64,000 nt of DNA from assembly GCA_030605475.1 (NCBI GenBank), contig JAUWIG010000024.1:1-64000 (forward strand). Reading direction: 5' to 3'. A program made the position numbers and the translations under genes. This DNA comes from Planctomycetota bacterium. GTDB taxonomy: Bacteria; Planctomycetota; Phycisphaerae; Sedimentisphaerales; Anaerobacaceae. The notes under the pieces are model-generated. The model did not search any database and was not told the DNA's origin. It worked only from the letters and a program-made list of their open reading frames with translations. Position 1 is the first letter of the stretch. Each line of letters starts with the position of its first letter. Shown piece by piece: positions 18,753 to 28,095 of this stretch.

Positions 18753-19230
18753 CTGGTAAGGATGTGCAACCAGCCGGGACGCTGCTGGATAGGCTGACGT
18801 ACCACGTTCGCATATCTGAATTTGTAGGCGACAGCTTCCGGCTCAAGACGAGTCTGCAGCACGGCCCGCAGAAGCCGGTTGCGCTCGGAGCACAGCCGAA
18901 TAGTTACCGGACATACCTGCCCTACCCGAGACAGCACCCGGTTCGCAGGGACCTGCCGCCGGTCAGATTGGCGACTTCTCTTGTCCTGACCCTCTACAAG
19001 TTTTCACCACAACCGCTGAAATCAGTAATAGCCTGCAACCTTCAAAAAACTGTATGGTCTTATAAGTACATAGATTCAAACAGGAACTTAAATCCTCCTG
19101 CTGTTTTTAGGCCTCAGCCCTGTTTTTGCTAATATTACCGCACCTTTAGGTCGATAAAACCCTGTAAAGTGATTCTGTGACAAAGCAGACCCGAGAAGTT
19201 CATATAAAGAATCCTAAAAAGGAAGTAGGA
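18753..19230. other. Region between secretin gene and response regulator
   Basis: 478 bp. The first 120 bases resemble the 3' end of an IS21 istB gene. The rest shows no recognisable gene; an open frame continues to 19132 but its predicted product looks random. Confidence 0.55.
18764..18870 (+). pseudogene. IS21-family IstB C-terminal remnant
   Basis: Translation from 18764 gives AGTLLDRLTYHVRISEFVGD followed by SFRLKTSL, matching the usual end of IstB helper ATPases (pattern LLDRL-H-x-I-x-E-x-x-G-x-S-Y/F-R). The Walker-box part and istA are absent. The scrap starts about 12 bp after the secretin stop codon, so it is a decayed insertion footprint. The call rests on one short motif. Confidence 0.5.
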
Positions 19231-19653
19231 ATGTTCGAATTATTTAAGTCAAAAAAGAAACCCACCCGAGCAAAGATACTTATCGTCGATGATGAACCGG
19301 ATTATGCTAACACCATCCAATGCCGCCTTGAATGGTACCACTATAAGGTTACCACCGCTGCCAATGGAAAAGAAGCGCTGGAAAAAGCAGCAGATGAAAA
19401 ACCGGACCTTATACTGCTGGATACCAGTATGCCGGTTATGAGTGGCCACGAGATGCTCGAACGCCTCAGGAAACACCCGGACTTAAAAAACATACCTGTA
19501 ATAATGGTCACCGTGCTCTGTGAGCCACAGGATATAGCTACGGCCTCCTCCTATGGCATCGCGGATTATGTTGTTAAACCGTTCGATTTCACAGAGTTGA
19601 TAGAAAAGATTGCGAATGCCCTCGAAAATAAGAAAACTCTGAGTAATGTTTAA
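19231..19653 (+). CDS. Single-domain response regulator
   Basis: 140 residues from the ATG at 19231 (AAGGAAG upstream). A short basic N-tail (MFELFKSKKKPTRAK) precedes a complete receiver domain: ILIVDDEPD acidic pocket, LILLDTSMP phospho-Asp, the MVTVL switch residue and VVKPFD lysine. No output domain. It probably shuttles phosphate or acts by protein contact. A terminator follows. The original open frame extends to GTG 19177 without support. Confidence 0.85.
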   Translation: MFELFKSKKKPTRAKILIVDDEPDYANTIQCRLEWYHYKVTTAANGKEALEKAADEKPDLILLDTSMPVMSGHEMLERLRKHPDLKNIPVIMVTVLCEPQDIATASSYGIADYVVKPFDFTELIEKIANALENKKTLSNV

Positions 19654-19768
19654 AGACAGGCCAAAAAAAACAGGACAAGCAGAAACCGAGAGTTCGTTCT
19701 CAAAACAAATGTTGAACACCAACAAACTGTCCCCTACTTTCGCTACTCTGCGTAATGCCTGATAAGGC

Positions 19769-19788
19769 GGCGACTCCGTCGCCTTTTT
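19769..19788 (+). terminator. Rho-independent terminator
   Basis: GGCGAC / GTCGCC stem with a 3-base loop followed by TTTTT, between the single receiver gene and the hybrid kinase gene. Confidence 0.75.
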
Positions 19789-19813
19789 GCTGCGAAAAAA
19801 ACATTCATAAAAA

Positions 19814-21370
19814 ATGGAACAAAAAATGAAATCGGATTTTACAAAACCATTAAAAATACTCGTAGTCGAAGATAGCTTGGTAGACAGAACACTTTTGCAG
19901 GAACTGCTGCCCAAATCGCCCCTGCCTATCTCTGAAGTAAAATCTGCAGAATCTCTTAACGCCGCTTTCGAGCTTCTGGATAAAAATCATTTCGATGTTG
20001 TACTATTGGATTTACACCTTCCAGATAGCAAAGGTCTGGATACCTTAGTTAGGATAAGTGAAAAATATCCTCGGGTGTCAAATGTTGTTATTACGGGTAA
20101 ATATGACAGTGACCTTGGCCTAAAAGCAATTACCCAAGGGGCTCAAGAATATCTTATAAAAGGCAGTTATAACATAGACACATTAAGCAAATCTATTAAT
20201 TATGCTATCGAGCGCAAAAAGGTAGAATGCAAACTCCAGTTGACAGAGGAAAGATACCGAACAATTTTTGAAAATTCAGCGGTTGCTATCACAATGACGG
20301 ATGAACAGGAGCGTCTCGTCTCTTGGAACAAGTTTACGGAGGAGCTTCTGGGTATGAACGGAGAAGATTTACACCTCAGACCCGTGAAATCACTTTACCC
20401 CGCGGAGGAGTGGGAAAAAATAAGAATCTACGGTGTTAGACAAAAAGGTATGCAGTACCACTTGGAAACCAAGATGATTAAGAAAAATAGTGAGGTGATT
20501 GATGTTGATATTTCGTTAAGTGTTTTGAAAAACTCCGAAGGTAAGACAACGGGTTCGATAGGCGTCATTAGAGACATCACCGACCGTAAGAAAGCTGAGA
20601 AGAAGGCCAAAAAGACAATGGAGATAGAATCACAGTTTATATCTACGGTTTCACATGAACTGCGGACACCTTTGGGATGTATTAAAGAAGGTGTCGACAT
20701 TGTTTTGGATGGAGTAGTGGGAAAAATTAATAACAAACAAAAGGATTTCTTAAATCTCGCAAAACGAAATGTAGACAGGCTTTCCGACTTGGTTGATGAT
20801 ATTTTGGACCTTCAAAAGCTTGGGGCTGGCAGAACGAAACTTGATATGCAGGAGAATGATATAACTCGAGTTCTTGTAGAGGCTTATAAGACAATGGCTT
20901 CTTCCGCAAAGAAAAAAGGGGTAGATTTTTCCCTTAAACTTGAGGATAACTTGCCCAAAACCAGATTTGATAGTGATAAAGTTATTCAGGTCTTAACAAA
21001 CCTGCTTAGTAATGCAATCAAGTTTACGCCTGAACATGGGCAGGTGTCCGTTTGCGCCCAACACGAGAGTGAAGAGTTGGTCATACGTGTTAGCGATACT
21101 GGTATGGGAATACCTAAGAAGGACCTTCCGAAAATATTTGACAAGTTTTACCGCGTATACCGGCCCGGTAAACAAATTCAGGGAACAGGGTTGGGGCTTG
21201 CTATTGTCAAAAAAATCGTGATGATGCACAGCGGCAGAGTTGAGGTCGAAACCGAGGTAGGCCAAGGCACAACCTTTACTGTCTTTCTGCCATTGGCCGG
21301 CAAATCAATACCGGATGTTCCATCTGCAGAAACAGACAAAGTTCTGGAAAATAACCTTGTTAATAATTAG
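19814..21370 (+). CDS. REC-PAS-histidine kinase (soluble)
   Basis: 518 residues. An N-terminal receiver domain (ILVVEDSLVDR, VVLLDLHLP, YLIKGSY) is joined to a PAS/PAC domain (about 142-260), a HisKA dimerisation helix with an intact box (STVSHELRTPLG) and an ATPase domain (NLLSNAIKF, DTGMGIP, GTGLGLAIVKK). There is no membrane helix, so it is cytoplasmic and probably receives phosphate on its REC domain from another kinase. The start could also be the second Met at 19826. It lies between single and multiple receiver genes. Confidence 0.9.
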   Translation: MEQKMKSDFTKPLKILVVEDSLVDRTLLQELLPKSPLPISEVKSAESLNAAFELLDKNHFDVVLLDLHLPDSKGLDTLVRISEKYPRVSNVVITGKYDSDLGLKAITQGAQEYLIKGSYNIDTLSKSINYAIERKKVECKLQLTEERYRTIFENSAVAITMTDEQERLVSWNKFTEELLGMNGEDLHLRPVKSLYPAEEWEKIRIYGVRQKGMQYHLETKMIKKNSEVIDVDISLSVLKNSEGKTTGSIGVIRDITDRKKAEKKAKKTMEIESQFISTVSHELRTPLGCIKEGVDIVLDGVVGKINNKQKDFLNLAKRNVDRLSDLVDDILDLQKLGAGRTKLDMQENDITRVLVEAYKTMASSAKKKGVDFSLKLEDNLPKTRFDSDKVIQVLTNLLSNAIKFTPEHGQVSVCAQHESEELVIRVSDTGMGIPKKDLPKIFDKFYRVYRPGKQIQGTGLGLAIVKKIVMMHSGRVEVETEVGQGTTFTVFLPLAGKSIPDVPSAETDKVLENNLVNN

Positions 21371-21566
21371 GCTTGTACAAAATTAGAAGGAGATGATTTT
21401 ATACCATCTTTGGCGCCCACAACAAAGACGTAAAACTGGTTGGATGCAAAATGTTGTCTGTTCAGGGGGCTAAACATCAAAAAGAGATATCCGTTGACTG
21501 CGCTTGGAATGACAAGAAAAACGAGTGGGCAAAGCCCCACCCCACATCGTACTGCTAAACAACAGC

Positions 21567-22772
21567 TCAGTGCCTGGAGGACACACCTATTTTCTCCCCG
21601 CGTTTTTCCAGCTTCTCCTTGATGGTTTTTCCTAATTTCTTGCCTTCAAACGGCTTGGTGATATAATCATCGGCCCCAATATCAAACGCCCGGTCCATAT
21701 CTCCAAGCAGGTTCTTGGCGGTCAGCATAATTACCGCAATACCGCTCGTGCGAGAATCGTGTTTCAACGCCGAGAGAACCTCAAGCCCATCCATCTCCGG
21801 CATCATAACATCCAAAAGAATAAGGTCAGGTTTATGCTTCAGGGCCGCCTCTATTCCGGAAGGACCATCGGCCGCTGAATAAACCTCAAAGCCATCCAAA
21901 TACAGATTATATTCAACCACCTTGCGCCAACTAACATCATCATCGATTATCAAAACAGGGACTCTCTTAGGGCCTCGCGTCTTATTTCTTGCCGCCTCTT
22001 CATATTTTTCCAGCTTCTGCCTGATGATAGTTCCCAGTTTCTTTCCCTCAAATGGTTTGGCAATATAACCATCGGCGCCGATTTCAGAGGCCCGGTCCAT
22101 ATCTCCAACCAGGTTTTTCGCTGTCAGCATAATTACCGGGATGCGGCTCGTACGCGAATCGTATTTCAACGTTGAAAGAACCTCAAACCCATCCATCTCA
22201 GGCATCACAACATCCAAAAGGATAAGGTGAGGTTTATGCTTGAGAGCAGCCTTTATTCCTGAAGGGCCATCGGCCGCTGTATAGACCTCAAAACCGTCCA
22301 AAGATAGATTATATTCAATCGCCTTGCGCCAGCCAATATCATCGTCGATTACCAAAGCAGAGATTTTCTTCCACCGTCTCTTATTCATTCCATCTTCACA
22401 CTTTTTCAACTTCTGCTTAACGATTCTTCCCAGTTTCCTGTCTTCAAATGGTTTGGTGATATAATCATCTGCCCCGATTTCAGAGGCCTGGTCCACGTCT
22501 CCAGTTGAGTCTTCCGCCGTTAATATAATTACAGGGATACGTCTTGTACGATAATCGTGTTTCAATGTCGAAATGAGCTCAGGGGCGTTCCTCTCGGACA
22601 TCGCAACGTCCAGAAGGATAAGGCGAGGTTTATACCTGAGAGCTGCCTTTATGCCGGAAGGACCATCGGCCGCCGTATAGACCTTAAAGCCGTCCAGATA
22701 TAAGTTATATCTAATCAACTCGCGCAAATCATTATCTTCTTCGATTACCAAAACAGGTATTCTCTTTATCAT
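21567..22772 (-). CDS. Triple receiver-domain protein (REC-REC-REC)
   Basis: 401 residues from the ATG at 22772, preceded by GGAG; upstream GTG/ATG codons to 22796 are less likely. Three receiver domains of about 125 residues repeat in tandem with strongly similar sequence (YNLYLDGF, AADGPSGI, IGADDYITKPFE). All three keep the phospho-Asp (LLDVAM, LLDVVMPEMDG, LLDVMMPEMDG) and the KPFE lysine. The first has EED instead of DDD in the acidic pocket. There is no output domain. It arose by internal duplication and may buffer or relay phosphate in the local network. Confidence 0.88.
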   Translation of the reverse strand: MIKRIPVLVIEEDNDLRELIRYNLYLDGFKVYTAADGPSGIKAALRYKPRLILLDVAMSERNAPELISTLKHDYRTRRIPVIILTAEDSTGDVDQASEIGADDYITKPFEDRKLGRIVKQKLKKCEDGMNKRRWKKISALVIDDDIGWRKAIEYNLSLDGFEVYTAADGPSGIKAALKHKPHLILLDVVMPEMDGFEVLSTLKYDSRTSRIPVIMLTAKNLVGDMDRASEIGADGYIAKPFEGKKLGTIIRQKLEKYEEAARNKTRGPKRVPVLIIDDDVSWRKVVEYNLYLDGFEVYSAADGPSGIEAALKHKPDLILLDVMMPEMDGLEVLSALKHDSRTSGIAVIMLTAKNLLGDMDRAFDIGADDYITKPFEGKKLGKTIKEKLEKRGEKIGVSSRH

Positions 22773-22940
22773 ATGGACTCCATTCATCATTATCACGCTG
22801 CTGATACAGCACTATTGTCCTTTAAATTCGCGCCTTAAATGCGCCTCAACTCAAAACTCTCTTTTTGTCTCAGTGGCCTACACCTTAGCTATCTAAGCCG
22901 GCTGTTTTACTTCTGTTTACCGGGAGCAATCAGAATCTGC

Positions 22941-23351
22941 TTATTTACTTACTTCCGATTCGACAAAGCCAAGCCTTTGCATTTCTTCGAGGAATTCATC
23001 TTTTCTAATAGGCTTAACAAGATACGCTTCACAACCAGTTCTAAAGGCACCCGCAACGTGTTCGAAATCACCTAATGCAGTTACCATAATCACCTTGACG
23101 CCATCAAGGCCACCTATTCCCCGCTCTTTCTCTATCCGTCGAATCTCTTCCAACGCCTCCTGGCCGTCCATCTCCGGCAGCATAATGTCAAGGCATATTA
23201 GGTCGTAGGGTTGGCCTTGCTCCAATGCCTTTCGAAAGGCATCCACGGCCTCACGCCCATCAGCAGCGATGAAGCAATCACCATAGTTAAGCAGGTACGT
23301 CTGCAAGAGTCTTCGAGCGGTAGAATCGTCTTCCACAATCAAACATTTCAT
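22941..23351 (-). CDS. CheY-like single-domain response regulator
   Basis: 136 residues with the receiver pattern CLIVEDDSTARR, LICLDIMLPEMDG, MVTALGD and LVKPIRK. The start has GGAG nearby. The gene lies 14 bp after the hybrid kinase gene and is probably co-transcribed, which makes it a likely acceptor from the kinase Hpt domain. No output domain. Confidence 0.88.
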   Translation of the reverse strand: MKCLIVEDDSTARRLLQTYLLNYGDCFIAADGREAVDAFRKALEQGQPYDLICLDIMLPEMDGQEALEEIRRIEKERGIGGLDGVKVIMVTALGDFEHVAGAFRTGCEAYLVKPIRKDEFLEEMQRLGFVESEVSK

Positions 23352-23365
23352 AGCAATCTCCTATG

Positions 23366-26263
23366 TTAATTCTGTTTTTTATTCACCTGAAGTATTTGTT
23401 CCTGTTTGTTGTCTTGCTGATGTTTTGCTATTTCAATCCAATCAGCGCCAGACAAAAACGACACCAGCTTCTTAAATTCACTCTGTACATCGTCAATGAG
23501 CGAAGCAGCTTCCGCTATATCTTCTTCCCGGCCGGCACATTCAATACGATAAGCCATCTGTGACAATCGGCTGGCGCCAACAATTAGAGCCGCTCCTTTT
23601 AGCTTATGAGCGTACAATTGAACGTCTGACGGCTTTTTAGCTTCTATTGCATCGGCTATGGAGCTCATAGTCTGCGGACCACTTCCCAAAAACGCTTTCG
23701 CAACCTCCTTAATTACAGTTTCATCATCGCAGATATTCGTAATGGACGCCCAGTCAACAAGGTCTTCGCTACTCTGGACGCCGACCAATTCGCCTGATTT
23801 GGCTTGTGAGGATACTTCATCAGAACAAGGCTGACGGGGTTCATCCAGCTGCGAGTCGACCAAATCAGTTCTCTCGCTCAAAACCCCGCTCTCCGAAGGC
23901 AAGTATTTGCGAATTGTTTCCAATAATTTTTCGCGTTTGATTGGTTTAGCCAAATAATCGTCGCAACCCGCAGAAAAACATTTTTCGTCGTCACCCTTCA
24001 TCGCATGAGCAGTCAGAGCAACTATCGGTGTTGCTACTCCATTGCGGCGGAGTTCTTTCGTAGCTTCATATCCGTCCATATTAGGCATCTGCATATCCAT
24101 AAATATCAGGTCAAACGGCTGGATAAGAGCTTCATCTACCGCCTCCTTGCCGTCTCTGACCATTGTTGGCTCCAAGCCCAACTTTTTCAGCAGCAAACTA
24201 ATAAGCTTTTGATTGGTTTTGCTATCTTCGGCAACCAAAACCTGGCCGGAGAACTTAGCTTGCTCTGTAGTGTCAATCTGCCGGCTTGACTCGCTCATAA
24301 AGTCGTGCTCACTTAACAACGGCTGCGATTTTACATCAACACCTGCTGGAATCGTAAGCGAGAACACTGAACCCTTACCCACTTCACTGGTCAGAGTAAG
24401 TCCTCCACCGAGAAGATGCGCCAATTGTTTCGTAATAGGCAGTCCCAACCCTGTACCGCCAAATTTCCGAGTGATTCCCCCTTCTGCCTGCATAAATTTC
24501 TCAAATATCAATTGCTGCTTGTCAGCAGGGATGCCAATTCCCGTATCCTCAATGTCAAAATGGATATACGGCTCTTTTTTGGTTTCCCGCAGGGAAACAT
24601 TTACGTACACATGTCCCTTTTCAGTGAACTTAATAGCGTTATTTATAAGATTAATCAGACATTGGCGCAATCGCACAGGGTCGGTGCGTATATGTGCAGG
24701 CAGTTCTTTCGCTTTGCGAACTTCAAAATCGAGTCCTCTTTCCTCTACCCGCAGTCGCATCAATGATTCGATGACGGCAAGCAATCGCCCAAGGGAGCAG
24801 TCAACGATTTCAATGTCAAGCTTTCCGGCCTCGATTTTGGAGAAGTCGAGGATATCATTTATGAGCTGGAGGAGATTTTCGCCACTTTCTTGAATGATTT
24901 CGACGTGTTTTCTCTGGTCATCCGTCAACTCTTCTTCCGCCAGCACCTCGCTAAAGCCTATGATAGCATTCATTGGGGTGCGAATTTCATGGCTCATATT
25001 GGCCAAGAACTCGCCTTTGGATTTATTAGCCGAGTCCGCTTCCTCGGCCAGCCGATTGGCCCTGGTAATTGAGGCTTCAAGCTGGATGTTAACCTGCTCG
25101 ATTTCTTTCTTTGACTCTTCTGTTTGTATATTTGCCTGTATGAGAGATTCCTCGGCTCTCTTGCGCTCGGCAATCTCCATCTTCAGGTCACCGTAGGCCT
25201 TTACAAGCCTGCGTTCTATACTGCCAATATGTAAACAGAAAAATCCAAACAATACTGTCCCGATGCCGGTACTGATAGCTATCAGGATTATCGTCAACGT
25301 TCTTAGCGAAGCTTCCCTATCCGTGACATCGGTTAGAGTGATAATATCTCCGACATTGCGCATCCCCGCGTCACGCAGGGGAACAAGCCCTCCACGATAC
25401 TTACGAGTCCCTGCCGGCACACTAAACAAAAGGCTCTCGCTTCTGGCACGAGTGAACTTTATGTGCTCTTTGAGGTCTGACGGGATTTGTTCCAATGTCT
25501 GGTCGATGATGACGAAATGGGGAAACTGGTTCCACTTTCCCTTGCGCCCCATCATTTTCATCCCTTCCCTCCACTTTTCATAATCGAGATGCGCTTTATT
25601 GATAGTGAAGAAGAGTTCGGCATCGAGAATTTCTTTCAGTTGTGGGGTGATGTGCTTAATTTCCTCGCCGAGTTCAATATAACCGGACAGTTTGCCATCA
25701 ATCCGCCAGGGATGCACCGCTCGGAGTGTGAATGTGCCAAAGGGGTCCAACTCAATCCCGTGAAAGGGTTTTCCGCTGCGCACCACCATGCTCAGCGTAA
25801 AGTGGTCTGTGTAATCTCCGTAGCGCGTTGGGTTGTGCACACGCAAAAAACAACTCCTGTCAGGGTCGTGGAAGTGAAAGTGAGTAACGCGGTATTTGCC
25901 GCGGATATCTTCGAAAATCGGTGTGGCATAACGAAGCAGGGTATCGCGGTCCCTCGCAAGCCAGGCGTTCTGCAGGTTATCATCCTCTTTGATAAAATCA
26001 ATTAGGCCGTTCAACAGCTCGGCGTCCCCCTCCAGTGCTACCCGGAACATCTGCTGAACTCCGGCAAGTCGAACCCGGGCATCCTTGTTGATGTGCCGCC
26101 ACTGGAGCCAGTAAATACTGACAATGGAAGCAACCAGCAATAACAGCAGCGCGAATCCCAACGGAACGAGGATACGCTTCCTGATTTTCTCGCTACCTGT
26201 TTCTTTCATCACAGGTGCTTTTTTCACCACAGATATTTTTCTCATCATAGGTATTTCTTTCAT
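23366..26263 (-). CDS. Hybrid sensor kinase (double Cache-HisKA-ATPase-REC-Hpt)
   Basis: About 965 residues. An N-terminal membrane helix, an extracytoplasmic sensor of double Cache type ([19 protein letters not shown] is characteristic), a second membrane helix near 325-350, a coiled coil, a HisKA box ([19 protein letters not shown]), an ATPase domain ([13 protein letters not shown]), a receiver ([20 protein letters not shown]) and a C-terminal Hpt domain ([14 protein letters not shown]). It is built for a full His-Asp-His relay to a separate receiver. I chose the ATG at 26263 over TTG 26278. The first 25 residues are encoded by imperfect 18-bp repeats. Confidence 0.9.
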   Translation of the reverse strand: MKEIPMMRKISVVKKAPVMKETGSEKIRKRILVPLGFALLLLLVASIVSIYWLQWRHINKDARVRLAGVQQMFRVALEGDAELLNGLIDFIKEDDNLQNAWLARDRDTLLRYATPIFEDIRGKYRVTHFHFHDPDRSCFLRVHNPTRYGDYTDHFTLSMVVRSGKPFHGIELDPFGTFTLRAVHPWRIDGKLSGYIELGEEIKHITPQLKEILDAELFFTINKAHLDYEKWREGMKMMGRKGKWNQFPHFVIIDQTLEQIPSDLKEHIKFTRARSESLLFSVPAGTRKYRGGLVPLRDAGMRNVGDIITLTDVTDREASLRTLTIILIAISTGIGTVLFGFFCLHIGSIERRLVKAYGDLKMEIAERKRAEESLIQANIQTEESKKEIEQVNIQLEASITRANRLAEEADSANKSKGEFLANMSHEIRTPMNAIIGFSEVLAEEELTDDQRKHVEIIQESGENLLQLINDILDFSKIEAGKLDIEIVDCSLGRLLAVIESLMRLRVEERGLDFEVRKAKELPAHIRTDPVRLRQCLINLINNAIKFTEKGHVYVNVSLRETKKEPYIHFDIEDTGIGIPADKQQLIFEKFMQAEGGITRKFGGTGLGLPITKQLAHLLGGGLTLTSEVGKGSVFSLTIPAGVDVKSQPLLSEHDFMSESSRQIDTTEQAKFSGQVLVAEDSKTNQKLISLLLKKLGLEPTMVRDGKEAVDEALIQPFDLIFMDMQMPNMDGYEATKELRRNGVATPIVALTAHAMKGDDEKCFSAGCDDYLAKPIKREKLLETIRKYLPSESGVLSERTDLVDSQLDEPRQPCSDEVSSQAKSGELVGVQSSEDLVDWASITNICDDETVIKEVAKAFLGSGPQTMSSIADAIEAKKPSDVQLYAHKLKGAALIVGASRLSQMAYRIECAGREEDIAEAASLIDDVQSEFKKLVSFLSGADWIEIAKHQQDNKQEQILQVNKKQN

Positions 26264-26688
26264 CACATCGACACACAATAACCAACAGCACTGCTCTGGG
26301 ACGCGCTTGCATAGCTACAGCCCATTCGAAAACACAACCACATTACAAAGATATCGGCGAAAGAGAACTGGCACTTTTTTAGAAAAAGCCCACGATGCAG
26401 ACCTTCCTGCGTAATAGCGATTATACAATGCTATTGCGGGTCTCAGCCGGTCGTAGGTCGCAGCATTATTCCGATAATCCGCCCGTTTTTTGATGAAATT
26501 ACTTTACGGCAATTCCTCCTGAAAATCGGTTTTTGAGAGATAAAACAACGACGAATGGCCGTTTTCAAGATTCGAAGCGTCCCGGCAGGCCCAGACTTGC
26601 AACACAATAAAAAAGTCGCTTGTCGAATAGTGCCGTTACGGGTAGAATCCGCATCCTGAAACCGCCGTTTATCACAGTGAGGGAAAGT
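26264..26688. other. Divergent intergenic region
   Basis: 425 bp between the hybrid kinase and the beta-CASP nuclease gene. It contains the nuclease promoter at 26620-26648. No convincing promoter was found for the kinase strand and no gene is visible. Confidence 0.5.
26620..26648 (+). promoter_or_regulatory. Sigma70-type promoter for the beta-CASP nuclease
   Basis: TTGTCG (26620-26625) and TAGAAT (26643-26648) with a 17-bp spacer, 40 bp before the start codon. Confidence 0.6.
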
Positions 26689-28095
26689 ATGCAAATAAGA
26701 TTACAGTTTCTCGGTGCCGCCCAAAATGTCACGGGCTCTCGACACATGCTGGACGCCAATGGCACAAGGATTCTCGTAGATTGTGGACTCTACCAGGAAC
26801 GCCAATTGAGAGAAAGAAACTGGGAGAGGTTCCCCGTACCGCCCAAAAGTATAGACACCGTCCTTTTAACTCATGCACATCTGGACCACTGTGGTCTATT
26901 GCCGAAACTGGTTCGAGAAGGATTTGCCGGTAAGATATACTGTACCACTGCCACGGCCGAGATTGCGAAGATTATATTACTGGATTCGGCTAAAATACAG
27001 GAAGAGGACGCTGAACATAAACGCAAAAGACATAAGAAGGAGGGCCGGGAAGGCCCACGCCCTGTGGTTCCACTTTATACGACCGAGGACGCTGAGGCTT
27101 GTCTTCCTCTTTTCTCGCCTGTGAAATATAAGCAGGTCACAGAGATTGGCGATGGGGTGGAGACCAGCTTCCATGATGCAGGTCATGTTCTCGGCTCTTC
27201 AATAATAAAAGTCAAGGTACACCAAAATTCCAAAGAGAGAGTTGTTTTGTTCTCGGGGGACATTGGCAGGCCGGACAGGCCTATCGTATGTGACCCAACC
27301 GTTTTTGAAAGGGCTGACTACGTTATCATTGAGTCCACCTACGGCGATAGGGTACATGAAGATACCGAAGATATAAAGAAGTTGATTGGTGAGGTGATAA
27401 ACTCAACGAAAAAAGCCGGTGGCAATATCATCGTTCCGAGCTTTGCGCTCGAGCGGGCGCAAGAGGTCTTATACTATATAAACGAACTACTGCTCGAGGG
27501 AACGATACCACAGTTGAAGACTTTCTTAGACAGCCCAATGGCTACAAATATCACCAATGTTTTCAAACATCACCCTGAGTTGTTCGACGAAGAGATGAGT
27601 GAATTTGTCAAACGACACAGGTCACCTTTCAACCTGCCGGGGCTGGAAATGGCCGGCAAAGCTAATGAGTCAAAGGCAATAAACAATATAAAAGGGACTG
27701 TTATGGTCATAGCAGGGTCGGGGATGTGTACCGGCGGCAGAGTAAAGCATCATCTGGTCAACAACATCTCCAGGCCGGAAAGTACGATAATGTTTGTGGG
27801 ATACCAGGCAATCGGCACGCTCGGCAGGAGAATTGTCAACGGCGAAAAGCGGGTCAGGATACTTGGGCTGAAGTATCCGGTCAAGGCCAGAGTGGTGCGG
27901 ATACACGGTTTTTCAGCCCATGCAGACAGGAATGAACTCCTCGGATGGCTAAGAGAACTGAAAAATCCTCCCAAGGGCGTATTTGTCGTACACGGTGAGA
28001 CCGAAAGCGCAAAGGCATTCGGCGATTACGTCAGAGAGAAAACTGGCTGGCAGGTAACTGTTCCGGAATATCAGGATGAGGCTGTCCTTGATTAG
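26689..28095 (+). CDS. MBL-fold beta-CASP ribonuclease (Ysh1/CPSF73-like)
   Basis: 468 residues from the ATG at 26689 (GGGA ribosome site). The metallo-beta-lactamase motif HAHLDH is at 62-67. Later metal ligands (HDAGHVLGSS, FSGDIGRPDRP), the beta-CASP segment (IIVPSFALERAQEVLYYI, SGMCTGGR) and the C-terminal RNA-specificity region (HGFSAHADRNELLGWL) are all present. The family cuts RNA endonucleolytically; the substrate here is unknown. The 3' end overlaps the convergent radical SAM gene by four bases. Confidence 0.9.
   Translation: MQIRLQFLGAAQNVTGSRHMLDANGTRILVDCGLYQERQLRERNWERFPVPPKSIDTVLLTHAHLDHCGLLPKLVREGFAGKIYCTTATAEIAKIILLDSAKIQEEDAEHKRKRHKKEGREGPRPVVPLYTTEDAEACLPLFSPVKYKQVTEIGDGVETSFHDAGHVLGSSIIKVKVHQNSKERVVLFSGDIGRPDRPIVCDPTVFERADYVIIESTYGDRVHEDTEDIKKLIGEVINSTKKAGGNIIVPSFALERAQEVLYYINELLLEGTIPQLKTFLDSPMATNITNVFKHHPELFDEEMSEFVKRHRSPFNLPGLEMAGKANESKAINNIKGTVMVIAGSGMCTGGRVKHHLVNNISRPESTIMFVGYQAIGTLGRRIVNGEKRVRILGLKYPVKARVVRIHGFSAHADRNELLGWLRELKNPPKGVFVVHGETESAKAFGDYVREKTGWQVTVPEYQDEAVLD

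Noticed and set aside
18764-19132. 122-codon ORF after the secretin gene
   Set aside because: Only the first 35 codons resemble a known family (IstB end). The remainder looks random and there is no ribosome site.
21393-21473. 26-codon ORF right after AGAAGGAG
   Set aside because: The ATG overlaps the end of the Shine-Dalgarno-like sequence, leaving no spacing, and the product has no recognisable features.
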